A DNA stretch of 64,000 nucleotides from Pseudomonas farris (lineage in GTDB: Bacteria > Pseudomonadota > Gammaproteobacteria > Pseudomonadales > Pseudomonadaceae), in NCBI RefSeq assembly GCF_019145235.1, contig NZ_JAHSTV010000002.1:310001-374000 (forward strand), given 5' to 3'. Within the stretch, counting starts at the first letter, position 1. Each line of letters opens with the position of its first letter. The position numbers and the translations under genes were made by a program. Positions 54,876 through 63,017 of this stretch are shown here, piece after piece. Under the pieces are notes generated by a model. The model searched no databases. It had not been told where the DNA came from and saw only the letters and a list, made by a program, of their open reading frames with translations.

Positions 54876-55292
54876 ATGAATATTGAAACTAAGGTGAGTG
54901 TCAATACTGTCGGTACCTTCGAGGTGAAAACTGATGGTCGAGGAAATATAAGAGCAGATGTAGTTTCATTTGAAGAGACCCGTGTTGGCTTTCAGGTTTG
55001 GGTTGGGGAGGGGGTCGGCGGGGCAATGGAACCTAAAAAGCTCTTTAAGATTGTTTTTCCGCGAAAGACAACCGGGCATTATAGTGTTGATAAACTGAAG
55101 GCGGAGCTTCTTGACTATTCGGATGGACACCACTTTGAGTATATCCCTTTGACGGGCCAAGTGATGGTGTGGTTAACAAAATCACCTCGACGGGTCCGCG
55201 GGATATTTTACATGGACATGAAAAATATCGGGGAATCATTCGGGCCTCCAACGCTAAAAGTTACTGGGTCTTTCGATTTGAGTAACAGCTAG
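54876..55292 (+). CDS. Hypothetical protein (138 aa) in a lower-GC segment
   Basis: A 138-residue soluble protein with no family I recognise. It reads as beta-rich (VSVNTVGTFEVKTDGRGNIRADVVSF, FEYIPLTGQVMVWLTKSP, VRGIFYMDMKN) without signal peptide or membrane helix. Codon use is clearly different from the rest of the window (many ATA, AAA, TTT, AAT codons), which suggests recent transfer. AGGA lies about ten bases before the ATG. Neighbours give no clue. Confidence 0.6.
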   Translation: MNIETKVSVNTVGTFEVKTDGRGNIRADVVSFEETRVGFQVWVGEGVGGAMEPKKLFKIVFPRKTTGHYSVDKLKAELLDYSDGHHFEYIPLTGQVMVWLTKSPRRVRGIFYMDMKNIGESFGPPTLKVTGSFDLSNS

Positions 55293-55554
55293 TGTCTATG
55301 AGGATGTGAGTTTTTTATTGTTAGCGTTATGCCGACAAGTTATTAAGTGTTTCGGTATAGCGCTAATTAAAAAATTAATTCCCCAGTCAATTGGCGTTTG
55401 CCCCGACGTCACCACATGTTCCAACCTTCTACACGAAGCTTTCATGACAAAAGTTCGGTAGCACATCGCCATTCCGGTCATGCCCATGTGATGCGCTTGA
55501 GGGGCCTTTTTTTCGCTTTTCACAAGCCGAGGGCGGGAAACCGGGAATGAGGGA

Positions 55555-55815
55555 ATGCCTTGCTGCAAATGCCCGAGTGAACTTCGCGTTGCTGCACACC
55601 TGGCTGGGCAAACACGCAGCGACGTAGACAACAAGCAATTGAGTGGGCCGAACGCTGGTCGAGAAGCCGAACGTGCCCGGCTCGAGACGCAATTGGCTGA
55701 GCGTGACACACAAATGCAGCAATGTTCGGTCAAGAATCAACAGATATACGGCGCGGCCAAGGATGTCGGTGCAGGGCGAATTTCTGGTGATGAGAGCAAG
55801 CCCCTCGCCAGATGA
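55555..55815 (+). pseudogene. Relict of a coiled-coil protein gene
   Basis: The open frame contains EAERARLETQLAERDTQMQQCSVKNQQIYGAAKDV, which resembles the conserved C-terminal part of Pseudomonas exported coiled-coil proteins that are often labelled DNA repair protein. Intact members are over 200 residues. Here the upstream part is unrelated and the frame after KDV departs from the family and stops, so this looks like a fragment. The identification is from memory and tentative. The rest of 55293-55899 shows no gene. Confidence 0.4.
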
Positions 55816-55899
55816 GCCCGCATACAGGTTTCTCACTGGTTTAAAGAATTTCCATCGCGCTGGAAGCAATCAAAAACAAAGATCGACAAGGAGTCATCG

Positions 55900-56880
55900 A
55901 TGTCATTCATAGAACCCACAGGACGTCGGGATGTTGTCGAATACCGATTCCCGCAGGGGCCATCCGAGTTCTGGCTGGCACAGGCCGCGGGGATTGATGC
56001 GGAGGTGGCGCAATACTTTCTGGTCAGCGCACGTTGCGGCTGTTTCATGCAAGCCGCGCGCAGCCTCAATGTGCGGGCGACCCAGTTGCGTAAGCACCTG
56101 GCGCAGCTGGAAGATCAGCTGCAACGTTCGCTGTTCAAGTCCCAGGGCAGCGCGTTGACCTTGAGTCGTGACGGACAGCAGTTGCAGGCGCAGTTGATTG
56201 CATTGGTGCACGAGCGCAAGTTGCCGGTGATTGAACAGCCCTTGATTCGCCTGGCCGTCGCCGAATCGATCCTGCACGACATCCTAGGCCGTGATCTGGT
56301 CTCGCTGCTGCGGCGTAACGCCAGTGTGCGTCTGGACATCATTTCCCTGGACAGCGAGCTGTCGCTGCGAGCGATCAGTGCCGATGTGGTGGTGTGGCTG
56401 GCGGGCACCGATTCGCCATTGCCGGGCCCCAGTTTCGCCATCAGCGAACCCCAGCGTCTGGCACGGCTGGATTATCTGCCGCATATCGCCAAACGGTATT
56501 CACGGGTCGCGGCGCGGCCGGACAGCCTGGGTGACCTGGCCGATTTCATGCTGGTGCAATGGCAGCACGATCGCCAAGTCACCGCTTTTTGCCCATGGAA
56601 CAGTCTGGTGGAGCAGCGACTGGCGGGGGTGGTGCAACTGCATTCCTATGAGCTGATGCTGGAGATGATCCGTTGCAGCGCCTGCATCGGTTTGTTGCCG
56701 CACTACATGAGCCAATTCGACCGGGGACTGGTGGCATTGCCCGGGCTCTTCAAGCAACCGATGCAGCGTCAGGTGTGGATGGCGGTCAATGCCGACTCCC
56801 GGAATGAGGCCGAGGTGCAGGGGATCGTCGAGTTGATCTACAACACGTTCAGCGAGCGGCGGGAGTGGTTCGAAGGCTAG
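55900..56880 (+). CDS. Atypical LysR-type regulator with an N-terminal extension
   Basis: A 326-residue protein. The helix-turn-helix (VAQYFLVSARCGCFMQAARSLNVRATQLRKHLAQLEDQL) begins near residue 36, about 30 residues later than in normal LysR proteins. The effector domain follows from residue 115 (LIRLAVAESILHDILG) with a LysR-like plan. Start ATG 55900 has AAGGAG upstream (near 55888). It converges with the five-gene accessory operon that ends at 56991 and could regulate it, but that is inference. Confidence 0.78.
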   Translation: MSFIEPTGRRDVVEYRFPQGPSEFWLAQAAGIDAEVAQYFLVSARCGCFMQAARSLNVRATQLRKHLAQLEDQLQRSLFKSQGSALTLSRDGQQLQAQLIALVHERKLPVIEQPLIRLAVAESILHDILGRDLVSLLRRNASVRLDIISLDSELSLRAISADVVVWLAGTDSPLPGPSFAISEPQRLARLDYLPHIAKRYSRVAARPDSLGDLADFMLVQWQHDRQVTAFCPWNSLVEQRLAGVVQLHSYELMLEMIRCSACIGLLPHYMSQFDRGLVALPGLFKQPMQRQVWMAVNADSRNEAEVQGIVELIYNTFSERREWFEG

Positions 56881-56892
56881 CCACTGTTCAAA

Positions 56893-56916
56893 TGTGGGAA
56901 GGAGCCTGCTCGCGAT
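56893..56916 (+). repeat. Degenerate REP copy
   Basis: TGTGGGAAGGAGCCTGCTCG followed by CGAT, a diverged family A copy, with a poorly matching inverted copy about 45 bp on (CTTGGCGAGCCAGTGCCTTCC near 56966-56986). Confidence 0.6.
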
Positions 56917-56990
56917 AGCGATCTAGCGATCTAGCAGTCAACATCAACGTTGAATGTGATGGTCCCTTGGCGAGCCAGTGCCTTCCGAAA

Positions 56991-57746
56991 TCAGCTTTTT
57001 TTCAGCGGAAGAAAGTAGGCGGCCCATCTGATTGCCATCAACGCCAGGTTGGCGCCATCGCGAAACACCAAGCTGCCCGCGGCACGCCGTACTTGCTTCG
57101 AGCTGACGCGGCCGCGGGCGATGTCGAGGCGGGCAAAACTGTGCATGTGGCGAATGACATCGAATGCCATGAGCCCCGATGCTGCCAGGAAAAAGAAAAT
57201 CCGCTGCCAATAGGGTATGCCCAGCGACCGCACCAGGTCCGTGGTGACGTGCTGGTGCGCCACTTCTTCAGCGCAATGCCATCGCCACAGGCGGGTCTGT
57301 GGTGACTCCTTGACCGAGAGCAAACCGTTCTTACGCAAGGCGGCAGCGGACATGACGGCCGTCACGTGCTCGAACGCGGCAGCCAATGCCAGTTGCGCAT
57401 TGAGTGACAATTTCGACTGAAGAGCCTCGAGATCTTTTTCGATCATGTGCTCGAACTTCTTGACTTCAAACCCCTGGGTTTCCAGTTGCTGGTTGTACCG
57501 CCGGTGCGCTCGTTGGTGGGCACGTTCCTCGGCCACGAAGCTGCGCGAATGTTCGGCAAGCGCCGACGTTTGCTGTAATCGCAACGCGGATGACTCCACC
57601 ACCGAAATCACGAATTGCTCACCCGCAGGAAGCAGTACCGAACAAGCATCGAACAGATAGGTCTTGATCGATGTGTCGTTCCAGAATGGATTGAAGATAG
57701 TGGCCTCTTCACTATTGTCGGATACAGGCTGCTCGAGGTAATCCAT
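56991..57746 (-). CDS. Ferritin-like predicted metal-dependent hydrolase (PF10118/COG3687 type)
   Basis: A 251-residue protein. Two ExxH motifs in helical context, EERAH (Glu74, His77) and AEEVAH (Glu161, His164), together with extra Glu/His (HQRAH, AFEHVTA) fit a diiron ferritin-like site. FNPFWNDTSIKTYLFDACSVLLPAGEQFVIS at the start and LWRWHCAEEVAHQHV match my recollection of PF10118. One hydrophobic segment near residue 185 suggests membrane contact. Last gene of the operon, three bases after the desaturase gene. The family has no well-proven reaction. Confidence 0.75.
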   Translation of the reverse strand: MDYLEQPVSDNSEEATIFNPFWNDTSIKTYLFDACSVLLPAGEQFVISVVESSALRLQQTSALAEHSRSFVAEERAHQRAHRRYNQQLETQGFEVKKFEHMIEKDLEALQSKLSLNAQLALAAAFEHVTAVMSAAALRKNGLLSVKESPQTRLWRWHCAEEVAHQHVTTDLVRSLGIPYWQRIFFFLAASGLMAFDVIRHMHSFARLDIARGRVSSKQVRRAAGSLVFRDGANLALMAIRWAAYFLPLKKS

Positions 57747-57749
57747 GGG

Positions 57750-58733
57750 TCAATGGCTCACACATGAGCGCGGGGTGTCGGCGGCAGCGATCTCGCGAAT
57801 CAATCCCGAGAAATAACCTCGCGTGATTTGCGCCTGCCGGGCATGTGCCTCGTCTTTCGCGAGCGCTTCATGCACCTGCCTGAGGCGAAAGCACGGCACG
57901 GCAGGATACAGGTGGTGTTCGGCATGAAAGCCGACGCCGTGGGGGGCGATCAACAAGCGTTCCCACCAGGTTGCAATCACCGTTCGGGATGCTCCGGGAC
58001 CGGGGTTGGGCATGGCGAAGTGTTCTGCCACATCGCGCCAATACAGCAGGGCCATCAACACGGTAAACAGAGGCAGGAGCCAATACACCAAGGCCGCCAG
58101 CCAGAGGTGGAACCAGGTGAGAACTCCCGCGAGCAAAACGGCAAAAATCCATTGGCGATACCGCGTGGAAGGTGGGCATTGCGACGCCATTTTTGACGTC
58201 ACCAAGGCCGTTTTCAACTCGTGGAAGCCGTAAAGCCCTGCGCAGTGTTTCAGCAACAGGATGGCAATGTTGAACGCGGATTTTGGAAACGTGAATCGGT
58301 CCTGTCCCTTGCATGAAACCCAGTTGGGATCGTGGTCGGTTGCGGTATGCCGATGGTGGGCGGTGTGGTCGCGACGAAACCCGAAAATGGTGATGGTGAA
58401 TGGGATTGCCGTCAAGAAATCGCCAAGCGTGTCGTTGAGTACAGGGCGAGTCCGGCTGAACTGCCGATGTGAAAACTCGTGCATCAGAATGAGTAATGCA
58501 TGCTGCCTTGTGCCGATGAACACCACGGCCAACACCGAGGCCCAAATCGTGCCTGCGTACATTGCCAGACCTGCTGTACACAGGATAAGCACCCACTCGA
58601 GAACCGTGGCGGCGAGTAAACGCAATGGGGCGGGTTTGCCCCACTCCAATAGCTGGGCGCGCTCTACAGTGCGGATGGGGTGTTGGGTCTCGGCAGTCTT
58701 TGTGTGCCGTGGTTCGATAGCTGCGTCTGTCAT
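57750..58733 (-). CDS. Membrane fatty-acid desaturase family protein (copy 2)
   Basis: A 327-residue membrane diiron oxygenase with all three histidine boxes: HEFSH (85-89), HTAHH (123-127) with RHT following, and HAEHH (270-274). Hydrophobic segments lie near residues 45-75, 105-120 and 190-235. The family introduces double bonds or hydroxyls in acyl chains; the GFRRDHTAHHRHT and HAEHHLYPAVP layout is like those acting on lipids or carotenoid-like molecules. GGAAG before ATG 58733. Three-base gaps to both neighbours show strong coupling. Confidence 0.85.
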   Translation of the reverse strand: MTDAAIEPRHTKTAETQHPIRTVERAQLLEWGKPAPLRLLAATVLEWVLILCTAGLAMYAGTIWASVLAVVFIGTRQHALLILMHEFSHRQFSRTRPVLNDTLGDFLTAIPFTITIFGFRRDHTAHHRHTATDHDPNWVSCKGQDRFTFPKSAFNIAILLLKHCAGLYGFHELKTALVTSKMASQCPPSTRYRQWIFAVLLAGVLTWFHLWLAALVYWLLPLFTVLMALLYWRDVAEHFAMPNPGPGASRTVIATWWERLLIAPHGVGFHAEHHLYPAVPCFRLRQVHEALAKDEAHARQAQITRGYFSGLIREIAAADTPRSCVSH

Positions 58734-58736
58734 GGC

Positions 58737-59663
58737 TTACTTCCAGAGTCGGGGACCGAGTCGCATCCAGGTCGCAAAGAAGGTGGGGAGGTCCGTCACG
58801 CCGCCTGGCTTGCATTCGGCCAGAGCCCTCGATCGAGCGTGAGCATGGAACCAGCGCGTCGCCGGCGCCTCATGGTGAATGCGGTGCAACGAGCGATGCA
58901 GGACGAGCCAGGACAGTGGCGTTGGCAGATATAAATCGGTCGTGATGTCAGAGGGCGCGCGGCGCAGATCCTGAGCCGAGATAGGTACTCCATAGTGCTC
59001 GGCCTGGGTCAGCCAGAAATCCAGCCAGGCAAAAATGCAATACGGAAGCAGGTAGGCGCATACGATTTGTCGAGGCACCTCATGGATGCCCAAAGCCAGC
59101 GCTGCGACGAAAACGGCGAGAAAGGCATTGTTCCAGCGCCAGCGCCGGAGCGCATGAGGAGGTGTGTAGCGTCGGGAAAAAATATTGATGGAAACGGCAA
59201 CCCACAGTTGCTCAACGGCGCCAAACAGGCTGATCAGGCGTGTTCGCCATGTCTGTTGGTACAGCAAACCTTCGGGATCATCGGTCTGGCACGTTTTGCG
59301 ATGGTGTTCGAGGTGAAAGCAGCGGTAGCCCACGAAGTTGACGCCGAAAATGGCAGCCGTGAACACACCCACTGCATCGTTCAGACGCGTGCCAACGAGG
59401 AACTGGCGATGCACACATTGATGTTTGGCCTCCTGAACCCCGATCATCAGAATCGCCTGAAATACTATCAGCGGAGCAATGGCCAGCCAGCCGAGCGCCT
59501 CGTGCGCAGCCAGCCAGACAATCGCGGCCGTATTCAAGACGCACAGGGCCATGAACAGATAGCTGGGCATGTTGGAGCGCAATGAATGAAAGGCCGCCAA
59601 GCTGGTATCTACATGACGGGCAGACCTCGTGGCACTGTTCAAAGGCTCTATTCGCTTAAACAT
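58737..59663 (-). CDS. Membrane fatty-acid desaturase family protein (copy 1)
   Basis: A 308-residue membrane diiron oxygenase. Histidine boxes: HQCVH (81-85), HLEHH (117-121) and HRIHH (260-264). It is only distantly similar to its neighbour, so the two probably do successive or different oxidations. ATG 59663 overlaps the transporter stop by 8 bp with GGGAGG upstream; a longer start at 59690 is possible but less likely. Confidence 0.82.
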   Translation of the reverse strand: MFKRIEPLNSATRSARHVDTSLAAFHSLRSNMPSYLFMALCVLNTAAIVWLAAHEALGWLAIAPLIVFQAILMIGVQEAKHQCVHRQFLVGTRLNDAVGVFTAAIFGVNFVGYRCFHLEHHRKTCQTDDPEGLLYQQTWRTRLISLFGAVEQLWVAVSINIFSRRYTPPHALRRWRWNNAFLAVFVAALALGIHEVPRQIVCAYLLPYCIFAWLDFWLTQAEHYGVPISAQDLRRAPSDITTDLYLPTPLSWLVLHRSLHRIHHEAPATRWFHAHARSRALAECKPGGVTDLPTFFATWMRLGPRLWK

Positions 59664-60939
59664 CCGACAGCCTCCCAAGGCCCGAGCCAACGTAAAAAAA
59701 CGCCACAGTCGTCAATAGCAGCACACCGGAGGCTACGAACACGGCTTCGATGGAGATGAATTGCAAAACCCAGCCTGAAATCGCTGCCGAGACCGGCGCG
59801 AGTCCGGCAAACACGAGCATGAACAGGCTCATGCCGCGACCGAGCAATGCAGGCGGTAATGCTCGCTGCAGCCAGGTGTATGCCATGACCTGTACAAAGC
59901 CGCCGAAGATACCGATGGCGAACAGCAGTGCCACGCCTTGCCAGAGGGCATATACCCATCCCAGCGGCATCATCAGCAAGGCGATGGCGGCATCCACTGC
60001 GAGCAGGGTGGTGCCTAAATTGATAATCCGCAGTTTCGAGTGGGTCGTGAACATCAGCATGCCGACCAAGGTACCCGCGCCTTGGGCACCGAATAACCAG
60101 CCCAGAGCTTGCGCCTCGGGGGTGAAGCGCATGTGAACCAGTAGCGGCACGGCGATCTGTACCGGTCCGCTCATCAACATCGTCATCGCCGCCATATAGG
60201 CCAGATACGTGCGCAACGGTCGATTCTGAAAGAAATAACGCAGGCCTTCTGCCGAGGCCGTGGGGCCGGAATCAGGGGAAGTCGCTCTGCGGATACGCAG
60301 AGTGCTCAGGCCGAACGCGGACAGGGCAAAGGTCAGCGCATCGAGTGCAAACGCGATGGCATAGCCGTCCAGCGCGCCGTTTGCGTCTGGGCGCACACCA
60401 GGGAGCCAAAACGCGCTGGCGATGAGCGCACCGGCCGCGACCGGGCCCAAGGCCATGGTGACCTGTCTGAGCGCAAGAAAGATGCCGTTGGCCTGCTCCA
60501 GATCGCGCGGGTTCACAATGCCGGGCACCAGGGCACTGCCAGCCGGTAAAGTGAGCGCGCTGAACAGTCCCAATAATGCGGCGCATCCATAGATCACGGG
60601 CAACGTGGCGTGGCCTTGAAAAACCGCCCAGGACAAGCCGCATAGCGCCATTGCACTCGAACAGCAGCCGAACATCCATACCGAGCGGGCGCCAAAACGG
60701 TCGACCAGCGAGCCGCCCGCCAACAGGAACAAGGCGCGCGGTAATGCGAGCGCGGCAAAAGCCCAGCCGAGCACCATCGGGTCTGGCGTTATCGCCATGA
60801 CCAGCAGAGGAAAGGCGACCAAGCTGAACTGGTCTCCCATCATGGACGCCGCAGCGCAGGCCAGCAGCCGCCAAAAACGTCTGTCGCGCGCGAGTGGACG
60901 TGCTGCGCTTTCTGCTGCCAGGGAAGCGTTCACAAGCAT
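59656..60939 (-). CDS. MFS exporter of the EntS/MFS_3 type
   Basis: About 427 residues with 12 hydrophobic segments. RRFWRLLACAAASMMGDQFSLVAFPLLVMAI and the loop LVDRFGARSVWMFG are the N-terminal features of the group that includes the enterobactin exporter EntS. Within this operon it most likely exports the product. ATG 60939 overlaps the upstream stop by 10 bp; ATG 60993 would add 18 residues and overlap more. Confidence 0.82.
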   Translation of the reverse strand: MLVNASLAAESAARPLARDRRFWRLLACAAASMMGDQFSLVAFPLLVMAITPDPMVLGWAFAALALPRALFLLAGGSLVDRFGARSVWMFGCCSSAMALCGLSWAVFQGHATLPVIYGCAALLGLFSALTLPAGSALVPGIVNPRDLEQANGIFLALRQVTMALGPVAAGALIASAFWLPGVRPDANGALDGYAIAFALDALTFALSAFGLSTLRIRRATSPDSGPTASAEGLRYFFQNRPLRTYLAYMAAMTMLMSGPVQIAVPLLVHMRFTPEAQALGWLFGAQGAGTLVGMLMFTTHSKLRIINLGTTLLAVDAAIALLMMPLGWVYALWQGVALLFAIGIFGGFVQVMAYTWLQRALPPALLGRGMSLFMLVFAGLAPVSAAISGWVLQFISIEAVFVASGVLLLTTVAFFYVGSGLGRLSDV

Positions 60940-61724
60940 ACGAAGAACAGTTTTTTCATACGCTGCAGCCAAGGCAGCGGAACTCGCTTCCATATAAAGG
61001 AAAGGCTGGAGAGTGGCACTTTTCCTAAGATCAGCACGCCGAAATCCAGAGAGCGTTCATGGGGGAAATAGTTGTCTTTGATGGCGACGATCTTGCGAAA
61101 GCCTTTTTTGAAGTAATACCGCAGTTGCGGATCCAGCGGCAGGCCCTTGTGCTCGCTTCGCACATACTGTGCCACCGGAATGTCAGGGTTTTTCGAGATC
61201 CAGTTACGAAGGCCCGGGACTGGCGAGCCAAGATAGACCTCTGACCATCCCGCCTTCAGCGCATGGGGCCAAAAGAATTCGAAAATGGCTTGCGCCGCTT
61301 TCGGATCAACGCTGCTCAGGCTGATGCCAAACAGCACGCCGGTTTTTGCGGACTCGTCGCCGTGCTGTTTTCTTGCACAGTCTGCCCACGTTGGGCACTT
61401 GCGTATGATGTCGTGCCGGGCAGGCTTCATAAACACTGACGCCAGTGCAGTCCCCGTGCGAGTGCAAAAAGCCCCGATACTCAATGCAGGGAAGGAGGCG
61501 ATCCGTGACGCCAGCATCGAGGCATCGGCGCGCTGATCGTCTTCCCATTTCCTTTGCTCAAGTTCAAGCACCGAAGGAATGTCGGCTGGCGACAGAAATC
61601 GAACCTCGATCTCAAGATCATCAGAGGGGCTGTAAGCCCCCACTTCATGTCTACCAGCGCAACGATCAGGGACCTTTGCAATCCCGTTTTTTAAGGCAGC
61701 TTCCATCTCGGCAACAGGCAACAT
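60930..61724 (-). CDS. GNAT-fold acyltransferase (biosynthetic-cluster type)
   Basis: A 264-residue protein. EIEVRFLSPADIPSVLELEQRKWEDDQRA opens a GNAT domain, and LRYYFKKGFRKIVAIKDNYFPHERSLDFGVLILGK is the C-terminal strand pattern of GNAT proteins found in natural-product clusters, which often move acyl rather than acetyl groups. The usual RxxGxG loop is not obvious, so cofactor use is uncertain. First gene of the operon. ATG 61724 has no strong ribosome site; ATG 61706 is an alternative. Confidence 0.68.
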   Translation of the reverse strand: MLPVAEMEAALKNGIAKVPDRCAGRHEVGAYSPSDDLEIEVRFLSPADIPSVLELEQRKWEDDQRADASMLASRIASFPALSIGAFCTRTGTALASVFMKPARHDIIRKCPTWADCARKQHGDESAKTGVLFGISLSSVDPKAAQAIFEFFWPHALKAGWSEVYLGSPVPGLRNWISKNPDIPVAQYVRSEHKGLPLDPQLRYYFKKGFRKIVAIKDNYFPHERSLDFGVLILGKVPLSSLSFIWKRVPLPWLQRMKKLFFVCL

Positions 61725-61810
61725 TACGTATACGGCTCACAGATTGAAGGGGCGAGAAATCAATCCGCGCTAATGTATTGCGCCTTTGTGAACGTCTGAT
61801 GATGGGGTCG

Positions 61811-61913
61811 CAAAAGATCGCAGCCTTCGGCAGCTCCTACAAAGGTTGCGTACACCCGCGCAATGACGGGTTCACATGGTCCCTGTAGGCGCTGCCGAAG
61901 GCTGCGATCTTTT
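61811..61913. repeat. Inverted repeat pair, REP family B
   Basis: Copies at 61811-61839 and 61885-61913 (core GCTGCCGAAGGCTGCGATCT). It separates the accessory operon's promoter region from the DUF3077-type pair. The remaining bases 61725-61810 should hold the operon promoter; none is clear. Confidence 0.8.
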
Positions 61914-61927
61914 GACTTTGCTTTTCG

Positions 61928-62194
61928 TCAGATCCGAGTCCGAATCTGCCGCCCCAGTACATCCATCACATCACAGCCATCGCGCAGCAACACCGCCGCC
62001 GCATGTGCCAGTTGCTGCACATCGGTGCCTTTGGCCCCAGTGATATCAAGGCTGGCCAGACTTTCCATCATCTGCGTCACCGCCAGAAAACGGCTGGCTG
62101 CACTGCTATGCAGTACATCCAATGGCGCTTGGGTGGCCACCAGCAACACTGGAATGTTGTCTTCGTTATGCGTCATCGGCATGTGCGGATTCAT
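61928..62194 (-). CDS. Small DUF3077-like partner protein (88 aa)
   Basis: An 88-residue soluble helical protein. ASRFLAVTQMMESLASLDITGAKGTDVQQLAHAAAVLLRDGCDVMDVL has the same helix pattern as the protein encoded just upstream, so the two may be related by duplication. A near-perfect ribosome site GGGAGGTGAT lies five bases before ATG 62194, and the start overlaps the previous stop as ATGA. Function unknown. Confidence 0.65.
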   Translation of the reverse strand: MNPHMPMTHNEDNIPVLLVATQAPLDVLHSSAASRFLAVTQMMESLASLDITGAKGTDVQQLAHAAAVLLRDGCDVMDVLGRQIRTRI

Positions 62195-62475
62195 GCATCA
62201 CCTCCCGCCTGAGCGGCGTGTAAACCGTCGACCGAAGCTTGCACCAGCGAGCGTGCGGTGCCGAGCATCTGCTGGCTGGCCCAACGCAACGAAGCGCTGT
62301 GTTCCGGGCGGGTGGCGGTGGGGGCTTGATGGGCGAGGGCTTCGGCGCAGCTGAGGTAGACCGAGGCGTGCTCCAGGGCGTCGAGTAACGGGATGCCGGG
62401 TTGTACAGCGAAGAGGTGGTGGTCGACGTGGTCGCAGCGGACGAAGGGGGTGGATTTTGTGGTTGGTTCCGTCAT
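62191..62475 (-). CDS. DUF3077 family protein (94 aa)
   Basis: A 94-residue protein. HLFAVQPGIPLLDALEHASVYLSCAEALAHQAP is, from memory, the DUF3077 core found in many copies in Pseudomonas genomes. Function unknown. GGAG lies eight bases before ATG 62475. It is preceded by a leader of about 240 bases with strong RNA-structure signals and its own promoter-like element. Confidence 0.72.
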   Translation of the reverse strand: MTEPTTKSTPFVRCDHVDHHLFAVQPGIPLLDALEHASVYLSCAEALAHQAPTATRPEHSASLRWASQQMLGTARSLVQASVDGLHAAQAGGDA

Positions 62476-62510
62476 GGTTGTAGCTCCGTGAGATTCAAAA
62501 GAGCCGCCAC

Positions 62511-62613
62511 AAAAAAACGCCGTCAAACGAAATTGGGTGGCAACTGTGCGTGGGTTGACGGACCGGCTCTCACGAACACCGGCGCACCCGAAGGTGCCCC
62601 GCGCACAGTCGCC
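62511..62613 (-). ncRNA. Candidate structured leader RNA / attenuator upstream of the DUF3077 pair
   Basis: Read on the minus strand, GGCGACUGUGCG (62613-62602) pairs with CGCACAGUUGCC (62550-62539) over 12 bp with one G-U. Inside is a hairpin, GGGGCACC-UUCG-GGUGCGCC (62600-62581), with a classic UUCG loop and one mismatch, then a possible CCGG/CCGG helix. CCGUCAA (62561-62555) inside this structure is perfectly complementary to UUGACGG (62526-62520) outside it, two bases before a run of seven U (62517-62511). The second pairing would be either a pseudoknot or a terminator helix competing with the closed structure. Confidence 0.55.
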
Positions 62614-62723
62614 ATAAAGGAAATGCAGCGGGCACAAAAGTGCTCGAGCAGAGAAAGGCTATGCGCGTCGTAAGAAAAATACAGGCCGTCAAACCCGATC
62701 ACGAATGAGTCGTGACAGGCGCG

Positions 62724-62752
62724 AGGATAGGGAGTGAGGGCAGGGCCGTCAA
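62724..62752 (-). promoter_or_regulatory. Sigma-70-like promoter for the DUF3077 operon
   Basis: On the minus strand TTGACG (62752-62747) and TATCCT (62729-62724) are exactly 17 bp apart. The transcript would start near 62717, giving a leader of about 240 bases that contains the structured element. The rest of the 542-bp gap 62476-63017 holds only this leader and a REP pair. Confidence 0.5.
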
Positions 62753-62854
62753 CCGGCGAAGCGCTTCTTCGCGTGTAGGTCTGTGCCGGTATGAATTCCA
62801 CGCGCCCTGCCTTCAACAAGCGGCAGACGCGGTCCCAGAATTGACACAGATCCA

Positions 62855-62944
62855 TGTGGGAGCGGGCTTGCTCGCGAAAGCGGTTATTCAGTTGACATGG
62901 ATGTTGAATGACACACCGCATTCGCGAGCAAGCCCGCTCCCACA
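62855..62944. repeat. REP pair (BIME), family A
   Basis: Direct copy 62855-62878 and inverted copy 62921-62944, between the divergent DUF3077 operon and the acetyltransferase gene. Confidence 0.88.
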
Positions 62945-63017
62945 TTTTGATCTCGCCACTCATGGGGATCGCGGTTTAGAGTGGTCGGCCACACACCGAT
63001 CAAGGACGAACACCGCC

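Noticed and set aside
55296..55869. Minus-strand frames across the relict region
   Set aside because: No ribosome sites or family features; the plus-strand fragment with recognisable coiled-coil residues explains the open frames better.
56991..61724. Polyyne (caryoynencin/protegenencin-like) cluster because of two desaturases
   Set aside because: Those clusters also carry a fatty acyl-AMP ligase, acyl carrier protein, thioesterase and more desaturases, none of which is present.
56991..61724. Siderophore cluster because of the EntS-like exporter and GNAT protein
   Set aside because: No NRPS or NIS synthetase, no TonB receptor and no Fur-box-like sequence seen nearby.
54437..61930. Prophage or integrative element
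   Set aside because: No integrase, tRNA att site, structural or transfer genes; only composition and a relict gene hint at transfer.
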